A stretch of 64,000 nt of DNA from Anadara kagoshimensis (GCA_021292105.1 CM037869.1:50771851-50835850); one strand, 5' to 3'; shown: positions 46,230 to 56,979, numbered from the stretch's first letter. The notes: generated from the letters alone by a model not told the origin. Translations and numbers: made by a program.

Positions 46230-46500
46230 TGCTTGTTAAAATTTGAAATTCCTCAAAAATTAAGGTATACTTCATCATTTGCTCCCTTGCTGATTTTGGT
46301 GAAATTACATTTTCTACCAGTTATAATTTTACAATACTAGACGGTCGTTTCGAAATACAATTCCTCATCAGTAGTGCTTGGACCAAAAATATGAAAACAA
46401 ATTATTTTGAAGATGTTGAAAACCTACCCAAAGGACCAAAATAGACAGAAGAAAACTGGGTATAGATATTCAGATAAAATGTATACGAGTAAAAAATTGA
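46230..46500 (-). repeat. Dispersed non-coding repeat
   Basis: Counterpart of 13100-13400, with CTCATCAGTAGTGCTTGGAC. Confidence 0.5.
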
Positions 46501-46557
46501 ATGGCGAACAGCTTAAAGAAACAGGCCCCGATTTTACACCTACTTCTAAGCTTTACG

Positions 46558-48180
46558 ATTTTTAGCTCACCTGATCGAAAGGTCATGTGAGCTTATGGCA
46601 TAGCGCAGCGTGTGTATGTGCGTGCGTGTGTGAGTGCGTGCGTGCGTGCGTCGTTAACACCTATTTTCGACATCTCCTCTGAAACTACGAGACAGATTTC
46701 AATGTAACTTGGTCAGTAGTATATATGAAATTACCGGTGCAATTCAGATTTGTTCATGGCGTTGCTATGGCTGCCATAACTAGGTCAAGGTGACCTAGGG
46801 TGCAAAAATCTTAAAAAATCTTCTTTTCTGAAAACAATAATTGGAGAAAAATTCTGATGTGATATTTGGCTTCTCTAGGGTCTTAAGCCTATAGTTTGTT
46901 CATTCTTGTAATTATTTTCAAAATGAGGTTAAGGTCAATTGTCAAGGTCATGACCTAATTTTTTTGGCCTCTGATTTTAATAATTATCTGGAAAACTATT
47001 AACTTTTTGTATAGGCATGTATATTAAAATGTTGTAAGTATTGATTTAAAAATCATTTTGATGTAAAGACAAAGGCCCTGTGTTAAAAAAGGTCAAGGTC
47101 ACAGATGCGAAACAATACCAAAATGGTTAAATATCTCAAAAACTATCAACTTTTTGTATAGGCATGTATATTAGAATGTTGTAGGTATTGAAACATTAAT
47201 CTTTTTGTTGTATAGAAAAAGCTCATTGGTTCAAAGGTCAAGGTTCACAGATGCAAAACAATACCGAATTAGTTAAATATCTCGAAAACTATTAACTTTT
47301 TGTATAGGCATGTATATAAGAATGTTGTAGGTATTTATACAACGATTATTTTGATGTATAGAAAAAGTTCATGGGTTCAAAAGTCAAGGTCACAGATGCA
47401 AAATAATATTAAAATGGTTATTTATTTTGAAATCTATAAACATTTTGTATAGGCATGTATATTAGAATGTTGTAGGTATTGACACAACGGTCAGTTTGAT
47501 ATTTAGAACAAGATCATGGGTTCAAAGGTCAAGGTCACAAAAGCAAAACAATTCCGAAGTAGTTAAATATCTCGAAAACTATTAATTATTTGTATAGACA
47601 TGTATATTAGAATGTTGTAAGTTTTGATATAATGATCAAAATATATAGAAAAAGGTCATGGGTTCAAAGATCAAGGTCACAGATGCAAAACAATACCGAA
47701 ATGGTTAATTATCTCGAAAACTATTTACATTTTGTAAAGGCATATATATTAGAATGTTGTAAGGTTTGATACAACGATCATTTTGATGTATAGAAAAAGG
47801 TCATGGGTTCAAAGGTCAAGGTCACAGATGCTAAACAATACCGAAATAGTTAAATATTTCGAAAACGATTAACTTTTTGTATAGGCATGTATATTGGAAT
47901 GTTGTAGGTATTGATACATGATCATTTTGATGTATAGAAAAAGGTCATGGGTTCAAAGGTCAAGGTCACAGATGCAAAACAATACCAAAATGGTTAATTA
48001 TCTCGAAAACTATGAATTTTTTATATAGGCATGTATATTAAAATGTTGTAGGTATTGATACAATGGCCATTATGATGGAAAGAAAAAGTCATTAAGGTTT
48101 TAGTTTTTATGTTTTATTGAAATCTAACATCTAGTCAATAGGTATCAGGTGAGCGTATCAGGCCCATGGGCCTCTTGTTC
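46558..48180 (+). mobile_element. Helitron/Helentron-like element with central tandem array, second copy
   Basis: Starts TTTTTAGCTCACCTGATCG and ends ATCAGGTGAGCG, GGCCCATGGGCC, TCTTGTTC. The core has eight 146-bp units (markers 47001, 47156, 47302, 47447, 47592, 47734, 47879, 48022) against five in the first copy. Confidence 0.55.
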
Positions 48181-48204
48181 TTATTTCAATCTGGTAACTT
48201 TTAT

Positions 48205-48210
48205 TTCATT

Positions 48211-48249
<39 letters not shown>

Positions 48250-48254
48250 TTTGT

Positions 48255-48289
<35 letters not shown>

Positions 48290-48345
48290 TTGATTTATTT
48301 ATTTATTTATTTATTTTATTTATTTATTTATTTTTTATTTGTTGA
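48205..48345. repeat. (TTTA)n microsatellite
   Basis: Pure TTTA run with a few interruptions. The 92-codon frame over it is not a gene. Confidence 0.95.
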
Positions 48346-48452
48346 TGAAAAACGGTGGCATTACGTTCAGTTGTCTCCGTCTTATCGCCTAATAAATAAT
48401 ACACTCCTTTTATTCGGTAATAAATGAAATAATTTAAGAAGTGCTCTTTAAT

Positions 48453-48667
48453 TACATTGCAAGCCTGTTTAAAGTGTAACTTTAAGCCAACGAATTTGTG
48501 TCAAATGGACATCTCATGGCAGCTTTTCGTTAGCTTTATACTAGTAATGACAGCTTTTAGACAGCTGTTATTTATATCTCGATAGCCTTTTCGGTCCTAA
48601 GCTATCCATATCTCGACCATTCGAATCAGTTTCGTAATCTCAGTTTTAAGTTTTTGACAGGTCTGTA
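48453..48667. mobile_element. MITE, diverged CTGTC-type termini
   Basis: Ends GCCTGTTTAAAGTGTAACTT and TTTTAAGTTTTTGACAGGTC. Equivalent of 15127-15341. Confidence 0.6.
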
Positions 48668-48897
48668 CATATTCCCAGTGAAATTGATGATTTTGTTAAT
48701 TGATAACCATTTTTCGTGACTAAACATAGAATTATGTAATTCAATCGACATAAAACAGAATTTATTGCATCGATGCTAAAAAAACCATTGTTATCTGTCA
48801 TGCAAAGTAATTTTTCTTAAGGTTTCTTTTCATAGGAAGCTGAAACAAAACCATTAGTACAAACTTTATACAGTGCAGCCTTGTAGAAAATTTACCA

Positions 48898-49316
48898 CTT
48901 CGGTGGCTTAGTTGGTAGAGTGCTTGCTCTGTAAGTGGAAGGTCGAGAGTTCGAACCAAAACAGGTCTGACCAAAGACTTAAAAGAGGACAGTGACTTCT
49001 TTTCATCATTTCTCTGTAAGTGGAAGGTCGTGGGTTTGATCCCCGGCCGGGTCTAACCCAAGACTTGAAAGTGGGTAGTGACTGTTCTTTCGCCAAGAAC
49101 TCGGCATTGCGAAATGAAAGCAACGGTTCTTTCGATGGGAACTTAAAGTAGATGAGGTCCCGTGTCTTGGTAACGATTAAGAACATTGCTGTATAATGCC
49201 ATCAGCGCAATTCACAGGCAAAATTTCTGCACCTTCGCCTATAGCTGACGACGTCTCAATATAGGTAAAATATTCTTGACTGGACGTTAAACGTCATTAC
49301 TCAACTCAACCCAACC
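48898..49316 (+). mobile_element. SINE with a duplicated partial head
   Basis: A first head (A box GGCTTAGTTGGTAGAGTG, B box GAGTTCGAACC) runs into its body at 48985. A second head then begins within the tRNA part (CTGTAAGTGGAAGGTCGTGG) at 49013 and continues to a normal 3' end. The paralogue 15573-15903 has one head, so this copy was altered after the block duplicated. Confidence 0.75.
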
Positions 49317-49704
49317 TGTATTTTATCTGAGGATAATACAAAAACATTTTTTTAATCAAGTTTTAGAAGTTTTTGTTGTTTCAAAGTCTCCGGGAAACGG
49401 TCTCGTTTGAGCTGTGTATATCGCAACTTGGTTGTCGAAATCACACTCGACAGAAATTCTACGGAAATGATTTAGTCTAAGCTGTGTTAATCGTAACTGG
49501 GTAGTCAAATGAAATCTAAATCGCAACTTTACTTAATATTCTTTTTTAGGTCATGTATAAGATTTTAAGATACAGAAGGACAACAGTATAATATAATACG
49601 CTAACAGACCATCTTGTTACAAAAGCTCACGATACGGTCACACGCATTAGTTCAGCGATAAAATATTCTGTATATATGACGATATTGTATTCCTGTTATC
49701 TTAT

Positions 49705-49914
49705 AATTGACGGATTGCCGGCCACGCCCACAGTGTTCCGAATCTGGTCGTCATCGCGGTACCAAAGCAACGTCACGGCAACTGATGACGTTCTAGTGCC
49801 AGTGACCTCATAAAATGAAACAATTCTGGTCGAGTTTTTATTCTTCTTGTGTCTAATTCAAGCATGCCGGGTTTTTGTCAGAGCATTGTGGGCGTAGCCG
49901 AAGATCCGTCAATT
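49705..49914. mobile_element. 210-bp MITE with AATTGACGGAT termini
   Basis: Same length and ends as 16295-16504, with very few differences. Confidence 0.75.
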
Positions 49915-50230
49915 CTAGATGATACTTTGTAATTTACGAGGACAGTGTTTAGTATAAGTGTGTCACATCTAATGTATTCTATTTGATCATGAAATGGTAT
50001 ATTTATTTATCATATACTTTATTTCCCGTAGCTTGTAATTATATCATCCACTTTGAGCGTCTAGCTTTTTTTAGAGTGTTAAAAGGATTTATTAAAACCA
50101 TTCAAAACTCACGCGTTAATTGTCAGAATTCATAAGGGAATAATAAATATCTAAAACAGATTATTACGAGTTTTAAAAGCCAGTAAATTAACTCTTACAT
50201 TTCAAATGAAAAACACTTGACAATGTATTA

Positions 50231-50452
50231 TACAGTGCACACCTGTCGAAAATGTAACACAGTACAGAATCGACACATTGCATGCCAAGGCTCCTAGCTA
50301 GCTCTGGTCCGCTATTCGCCAGGTGCTAGCTACATGTTTCTCTCGTCAGTTGTTCGTCTATAACCTTACGATCTCCTTGTCACCCATTAGTGTAGTAGGT
50401 TTTGGTTTTGGTTTTTCTATAAGCTCCATGCTAAACTTTCGACAAGTCTGTA
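50231..50452. mobile_element. MITE (equivalent of 91-306)
   Basis: Ends CACCTGTCGAAAATGTAACA and TAAACTTTCGACAAGTCTGT with TA flanks. Confidence 0.7.
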
Positions 50453-50568
50453 ATGTACGTTAAGCACCTTTATTAATTGTATTAGTTTTTGTGTACTCGC
50501 ATTCCTGTCTCCAACATAACCCCGACATCGGTATCATAATACTTGATTAAATAAGATTGTTTCTCATC

Positions 50569-50773
50569 TACAGTACAGACCTGTCGAAAGTTTAACACTA
50601 AGCTAACGAATAAGTAGCCATTGGTCAGTTCATTTCGGTCCCTTATTTAATAGCTGCTGTATATCTGTCGGCAGCTTTTCAGTCACTAACCACCATATCT
50701 TGACCGCTCGGCAGACAACCTTCCAGTCCGTTTCTTTAGGTCAGTTTTAAAATTTCGACAGGACTGTACTGTA
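50569..50773. mobile_element. MITE (equivalent of 423-620)
   Basis: Ends CAGACCTGTCGAAAGTTTAA and AAAATTTCGACAGGACTGTA. Confidence 0.7.
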
Positions 50774-50868
50774 AGTTAAAAGACTGTCAAAATCATTAAA
50801 TATATACATTATGTATTAGCGCCATATTTTACATCAAATTATATACTGTATATCTGTCGGCAGCTTTT

Positions 50869-50992
50869 CAGTCACTATCCACCATATCTAGGTCAGTCAC
50901 TAACTACCATATCTAGGTCAGTCACTAACCACCATATCTAGGTCAGTCACTAACCACCATATCTAGGTCATTCACTAACCACCATATCTAGA
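50869..50992. repeat. 25-bp tandem repeat, 5 copies
   Basis: Unit CAGTCACTAACCACCATATC plus TAGGT, repeated five times. The unit derives from the interior of the neighbouring MITE (AGTCACTAACCACCATAT at 50681), so it is a local expansion of part of that element. Not present in the other A blocks. Confidence 0.85.
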
Positions 50993-51260
50993 CCGCTCGG
51001 CAGCCAATCTTCCAATCTGTTACATTAAGTCAGTTATAAACTGTCGACAAGACTTTAAGTTACAAAGACGGTCAAAATTATTATTTATATACATTATGTA
51101 TTGGCGTCATATTTCACATCAAATTATATAATTTGCAGATACCAACACAGGCGATAAAAGACAAGTTATTGTCCAATATCATGTTATTGCTAGTTGAGAG
51201 TTTTGGAAATATATATAGCCAATTAGTAAATATTTGGTATCTGTAAATGTAAAGCAGTCA

Positions 51261-51610
51261 GGCCACTGCGTAGCTCAGTTAGTAGAGTGCTCGATCCGTA
51301 AGTGGAAGGTCGTGGGTTCGAACCCCGGCCGGGTCTGACCCAAGACTTGAAAGTGGGTAGTGACTGTTCTTTCGCCAAGCACTCGGCATTACGAAATGAA
51401 AGTCGCGTTTCTTTCGGATAGGAACTTAAAATAATCAAGGTCCCGTGTCACGGTGGGCTCAGTTGCACGCTAAAGAACCCTGCTGTATAATGCAATCAGC
51501 GCAACGCACAGGCAAAATTTCTGCACCTTCGCCTATAGCTGGCGACGTCTCGATATAAGTGAAATATTCTTGACTGGGACGTTAAACACCATTACTAACT
51601 CACTCACTCA
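51261..51610 (+). mobile_element. tRNA-derived SINE with (ACTC)n tail
   Basis: A box TAGCTCAGTTAGTAGAGTG, B box GGGTTCGAACCCC, and a short (ACTC)n tail. Confidence 0.85.
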
Positions 51611-51850
51611 AGTTGTCACTATGGATAACATATGCAACCATCATCTTTTCATCCTCTAACTCCTATTTCACAAAATTTCCATAATTAAGTTTTTCCTTAA
51701 ATTTAATCAGGCAAAATAAAATCTTGACAAATTTTGTAAATATTTAAGATATTCGGGAATCGAAAGTGTCATTTTAAAGCTAATTCTAAGCTAACTGACT
51801 TGTATCAGTTTTGTAAAAAATAATTACAATTCGTAATTGTCAAAATTAAC

Positions 51851-52226
51851 AGAAGATGTCTTTGGAAAATATAAGAAAATGACCCATAGGAAAATTTCAT
51901 GCATGTCAAAATTTACATTAATAAAATATTGGTTAAAAGTATTTCATATCTATAAAATAAATTATGTTCTAAAGTGCCATGTCAAAAAAGATATCTCTGG
52001 CTGCTAGGGCATCGGTAAATCACAAAAATAATTTACTTTCAATTTAAAGTAGATTTATTAATTGTACAGCAACTTTTTATTACGGATTTAAACTGAAACA
52101 TTATCACCGATTAAGTGACAGAAAACGCTATTTTATGTAACAGTGGCCTCATACAGGTGAAATCTTAAAGCCAAACCATGAATATACCTGTGGGTCGATC
52201 GCTCGCAAAAACCGAAGACATCCTTT
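51851..52226. mobile_element. 376-bp insertion with short inverted ends
   Basis: AGAAGATGTCTTTGG at the left matches the inverse of the right end CCGAAGACATCCTTT with three mismatches. The other three A blocks are uninterrupted here (AAATTCACAAAAAGTTAAGG), which shows an insertion. No coding capacity, so a MITE of another family. Confidence 0.65.
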
Positions 52227-52869
52227 AAGTTAAGGAAAATCTTGGTCAAAGAAAACTGGAACTAAATGCCAAAGAGATGCGGATTGTTTTAGGATGGTAG
52301 ACTCCGGATTGATTTAGGATGGTAGAGTGAAGTAATGGTGCACTGATATCGAGTAGGTTCGTTCTTTCATTTTGGAAGGGAGCGATCCGGAGAAAATCAT
52401 TGCCTTCGACAAGAGAACTGACAAACTTTTTAACATAGAATCTGTCTAGTTTGATTTGAACCTAGACTATGGAAAGCGTTTTAATCTAAGAGCTCTTGAT
52501 TTAGACAACTCGGCCACAACAACACCAAAATAATCTGTGACTTTTTAAATATATATAACCAAAAAAAAAGATATTTCTGACAATAAAAATGATGAAGCAT
52601 TAAAACATAATACACCATTTTTGTAAATTTGAAGATAATGTTTAAACGGTGGATATACAAAATAAGAATATTATAGTACAGCTTAACTAAGATAAAACAT
52701 TCACCCATCCCTCCATACCCTTTAGTTCTACAGAACTCTGATTAAACAAGATAATTTTAAAACTACGACCCATTCCGAAAGAACGATAACTCTGGTTATA
52801 TGTGAATGAAGTTTAATATTATCTTCATAATAATTATTACTATGGAAATAAGATAATTTTCTGTAAAAA

Positions 52870-54240
52870 GTCAAATATTAACCACAAGCATACTAGACAT
52901 TTCCCACTTCGATATACTGCTAAATCTGACTATATACGATATACGGTTAAACGGGGTTCATTTCAAAAGATGTTATTGAGCGAATATATTGTTGATGAAC
53001 AAACGTTGAATACAAACATGATTTACTAATAAAATATTCACCATTTTTCTCCTACAAATTAAAATTAAGATTATTCACAATATGGTTTTATGTTTGCATG
53101 GCAGATGACGTCAGATGTCACGTAGTATTTTGTACACTTTTATATCACTGTTGAACATTCTACGGGAATAAAATTCGTAAATTATTCTTTATTTATTTTG
53201 AAAATCGGTTGATTTTATTTGAATTTCTATGTGTGTAAGGATAGGTTTTGTCACCCAGAATACTTTAGTCGGAAGGAAATTATAAAGTCATTCCTCCTAA
53301 AGGGTATTGCTGTGTGTGATTTTGATGTCGCAAAAAACCGCTCTATAACGAAATAACCTAGCGGTGCCAACATTACATGTATTTTATTCAAAATAAAATA
53401 AAAAAGTAAATAAAAGATTAAGAAGAAACGTATATCCAGATTCAGCTTTGCTTAAATATCCAAGTCAAATGTCCAGCAGTGCATGGCGAACGCTGGGTGT
53501 TTCAGCTCTGGTTTGTCCCGACCAACCATAGCAAATAGAAAATTGTTGTTTTGCCAAGTACTTTTTGGAAATAAAAGTAATAGTCATACAGATACTGTAT
53601 ACGTAGACCGTAACATTAAAATTATAATGTTCAGTTGTACGGTAGGCGAAAATAACGTTTTTGTACAATAAACTAAGAACGCTACAAAAATTTTAATCTG
53701 CCTTTTCATTTAGGGCTGGTAATGTCGCGATACAAATGAAAGCACTTCACTTTAAGAAGATAAAACAATATCTAATAAGTCAATTTGATAGCTTTGCTCC
53801 CATAAGTCAGATAATGATAAACATCTAAATACAATATAATAAAATATAAATAATATAATTGACTTATTTATCGTATCATAAAACAAACGACTGTATACAG
53901 TACTCCATGTGCCAATGTTTAGTTTGTGCCCATATTATCAAACACACCATCCTTTACAGCGATCAAACATATACATTCACACGAAGCAGTCAGTTTATGG
54001 GTTTCAATGGAAATAGATATCAAACTACTGCAAAATTGATATTTCACTGATAAAACTGTTCTGAGAAGGGATTCCAATAAATTTCTAGTCGGCTTTATAT
54101 TAGAATTGATGGGAAAAGGCGTGAATGTATATATATGATGACATAAAAATTTGAAACGACCCCCAAACAGTATATCGTTTACAGTCAGAGTTAGCAGTGG
54201 GAATTATTTACTAATCCATGTCCAGATCAATAAACAAAGG
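52870..54240. other. Insertion of about 1.37 kb in the gene 4 3' flank
   Basis: Flank homology to genes 1 to 3 stops at about 52870 (GATAATTTTCTGTAAAA) and resumes at about 54240 (AATACACAAAAACAGAAT). No inverted termini or coding region found. The 60-codon-class frames inside (53465-53671, 53859-54050) show no motif. Confidence 0.5.
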
Positions 54241-54415
54241 CACAAAATCAATACACAAAAACAGAATTTGCTCTGTAATTAAGTCCTCTTCTAATATAAT
54301 GAAAAAAATGATGAAACGTAATATTATCCAGAATCAATATACTTAAAAATATATTAATTAAGAAGATAATTATATTACAATTGAAAATCCATTCTGTTAA
54401 TTGTGTTATTTTTCT

Positions 54416-56308
54416 TTAGTTATCAAAAATGTACAGACATCTCTGCAACAACGCGTTTGCTAACGGTCTTTCCAGTTCTCCGATGAATCTGTCTCCGTGT
54501 ACTGCTATATATAGTTCATTGAGAGTGTAGCTCATTCTCTCTCTACATTCCAAATGGTAGTACAATAGAAACAAAAGAACGTTACAATACACAACTGGTG
54601 TTATATATGTTTTACCTAAATCAGATTGTTGTAAAAGTTCTGTTTCTATTTCATTTGGATAGAATTTCTGTTTTATAAAACAAATAAAAGGTCTTGCAAG
54701 AAAACCTAGTCTCAGCTTCTGATTCAGCGTTAAACCTTTACCGCAAATTACATCAATGTATGGATCATGTGTTGACAATTGTATATCCTTGCCTAAAAAT
54801 AACATGGTAGATTTCAATTTCTCCAGAGCGTCGTGTACAAAAGTGACCATTTCATTGTATTGTCCACTCAGATAACATAACGTAGCCAGTAGTAACCTCC
54901 CGGTAGTAACATCACTGACCATACAGTTGTTTATAATGAACTGTTTTAACCCTCGGATTTGTCTATAACGACTTTGATGTGATCTTGTTTGTGTATATCT
55001 ATACAAAGATGGAACAATGCTATACATAGTGTTATAAGCCATCATTAAAGTAAGTATTGTACTGTCCGTTGAATTGATTGATTGTTGCATCATTGAACTA
55101 ATAATGGAATTTAATTTTATTGATTCATGAAATTCAATATCACTAATAAATAAACTTAAAATTAGTGTCTCTACGTCACAAAGGTATTCTCTCAATTCAT
55201 GCCTAATAGATATAATGTTTGATGGTATGTTCCCTGTCCTTACAAAAGAAGATAAGCCTGAAAAGCACGGAATAAGTAGTAAGCTATCTAACCCGTCGTT
55301 ATAAAACCCGAACAAATGATCAAACAGTACTCTTCCCTTACTACCACAAACCTTGCCCTCAAACATGTTGTTATCTTTTATAAAATAGTTCGGACAGTAT
55401 TCATCCCGAACCCACTTCATTAATCGTCTATAGCATGTCCAAAAACAATCAATAAAATTCTCCTTGTTCCAGACGATGTTCTCTTCCTCGATGCAATAGA
55501 ATAAACTTGTTTTTAGGAAATAAGAACAGAGTAAATCCTTAATTTCCACATTGGAATTTATAAGATGTTTCAGAAATAACTTGAGAAGACCATAGCACAA
55601 AAATTGTGTATGGTTAAAAGAATGGACTAGTTTTTTCTCAGCAAGTGAGAAAGAAATTCGACACTGTATGTCTCGCTCCTGTGAGTTAGGATTTCCAATA
55701 GGGACCAATAAGCAAACTTCTTGCACAATATCTTGAATCAAATCTGGTGATGGCCAATTATTATACCTGACTCTGTCGATCCATTCTGACGCTATCCGAG
55801 GCCACGACCTACAAGGCAAGCATATTAAGATGTCGTATTCGGTTTTAAATTCAGTTTGAAATGTTGCACACGGTCCATGAGCAGTCGCACCTGAAAATTG
55901 TTTCAATACCATCTGAACAGTTTTGTCACGGAAAGATACACTGGACAAAAACATACCCTTGGGAGTCTGTGTCATTGCATTCCTGTTGATATTATATCTT
56001 TGATTGTGTAAACAACGGAGTTTTACAAAACCCGGTTTAATATCATTTGTATCAATTATTATGTCACTGTTAAAATCCTCTGAATTGTCAGACACAATCA
56101 CTTCTTCGAGTAAATACATCATATCATAATCACTACTAGAAAGTGATAGTCCTTCTGCTCTACTTCCACTATGTATTACCCTCAACCCTGCCATAATTGA
56201 CACAATGCTATCATGTAAAGCAAATCTTCGCCTTTTTATGAATACTGACTCTACTGTTCCTAAAAATAGATTTAGACGGGTCCATAACATAACTGAAATA
56301 TGCTCCAT
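54416..56308 (-). CDS. Mab-21 domain nucleotidyltransferase, cGAS-like receptor family (gene 4)
   Basis: Single exon, 630 residues from MEHISVMLW at ATG 56308, AAGATGG context. The longer frame rests on a TTG. GS motif SGSRAEGLSLSSSDYD (47-61), D60 and D62, third aspartate D159 in TEYDIL, CRSWP at 166-170, Mab-21 C-domain with CRISFSLAEKKL (W216 replaced by C), FYCIEEENIVW, and TPR-like pairs near 470-500 and 575-604. It differs most from the others in residues 26-48, 100-145 and the last 90 (CFIKQKFYPNEIETELLQQ and YHLECRERMSYTLNELYIAV in place of the usual text). Family role as for gene 1: a putative ligand-activated nucleotide cyclase of innate immunity, unproven. No decay seen. Confidence 0.88.
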   Translation of the reverse strand: MEHISVMLWTRLNLFLGTVESVFIKRRRFALHDSIVSIMAGLRVIHSGSRAEGLSLSSSDYDMMYLLEEVIVSDNSEDFNSDIIIDTNDIKPGFVKLRCLHNQRYNINRNAMTQTPKGMFLSSVSFRDKTVQMVLKQFSGATAHGPCATFQTEFKTEYDILICLPCRSWPRIASEWIDRVRYNNWPSPDLIQDIVQEVCLLVPIGNPNSQERDIQCRISFSLAEKKLVHSFNHTQFLCYGLLKLFLKHLINSNVEIKDLLCSYFLKTSLFYCIEEENIVWNKENFIDCFWTCYRRLMKWVRDEYCPNYFIKDNNMFEGKVCGSKGRVLFDHLFGFYNDGLDSLLLIPCFSGLSSFVRTGNIPSNIISIRHELREYLCDVETLILSLFISDIEFHESIKLNSIISSMMQQSINSTDSTILTLMMAYNTMYSIVPSLYRYTQTRSHQSRYRQIRGLKQFIINNCMVSDVTTGRLLLATLCYLSGQYNEMVTFVHDALEKLKSTMLFLGKDIQLSTHDPYIDVICGKGLTLNQKLRLGFLARPFICFIKQKFYPNEIETELLQQSDLGKTYITPVVYCNVLLFLLYYHLECRERMSYTLNELYIAVHGDRFIGELERPLANALLQRCLYIFDN

Positions 56309-56411
56309 CTTCAAATTAAAAGGAATGTAAATACAAACCGAAATCGTGTACAACGGACTTTACAAATGCTAACAATAAACACCGACTCACTGTGTGCAAT
56401 GTATGATTTAA

Positions 56412-56416
<5 letters not shown>

Positions 56417-56452
<36 letters not shown>

Positions 56453-56456
56453 TATA
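56417..56456. repeat. (AT)n microsatellite
   Basis: AT dinucleotide run immediately before the first upstream cassette of gene 4. Confidence 0.9.
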
Positions 56457-56666
56457 TAGGCAAACAACATTGACCTCTCCGTTTGACCTTTTATTGTGAC
56501 TATTTATATACAATGTTCCAATATCAAAAACATAGATAGTATTAGGATTAACACATTCAACGTTTCTCGTCTTTTAGACAAAAAACCCACTTACATCCCT
56601 ATACATAAATCTCTTAATCCATATATTTACATTAAAAGTCAATCGAACAGGTCAATGTTGATTGTT
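56455..56666 (-). promoter_or_regulatory. Upstream inverted-repeat cassette of gene 4, proximal copy
   Basis: Left arm AGGCAAACAACATTGACC with TGACCTCTCCGTTTGACCTT (two half-sites, 7-base spacer). Right arm AAGTCAATCGAACAGGTCA followed by ATGTTGATTG. Confidence 0.6.
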
Positions 56667-56729
56667 ATTTATTAAAATATCGATAAAGATCATACTATAT
56701 ATACATGATACAAACAATAGGAATGTATA

Positions 56730-56976
56730 TATATAGGCAAACAACATTGACCTGTCCGTTTGACCTTTCATTAGGAATATCCATATAGGAGGGTCTATCC
56801 AATATATAGGTAGCGTTAGGGTAAGTTGTTAATACATATACACATTGTCCATGAATAGTGTTTACATCATATAGACGAAATATACACGCATGATCCCTAT
56901 TACTTAAATTTACCTATCCATAATGAATATTTAACTCAAAGGTAAAACAGACACGTCAATGTTCTTTACCTATACA
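56730..56976 (-). promoter_or_regulatory. Upstream inverted-repeat cassette of gene 4, distal copy
   Basis: Left arm ATAGGCAAACAACATTGACC with TGACCTGTCCGTTTGACCTT, the best-preserved pair in the window. Right arm ACACGTCAATGTTCTTTACC. Gene 4 is the only gene with two cassettes. Confidence 0.55.
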
Positions 56977-56979
56977 TGA

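Larger units (their letters stand above)
40678..50144. repeat. Segmental block C, copy 2
   Basis: Collinear with 7745-16730. It differs by fewer 166-bp units, more 145-bp units, and an additional foldback with short frame at 43.4-44.1 kb. Confidence 0.85.
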
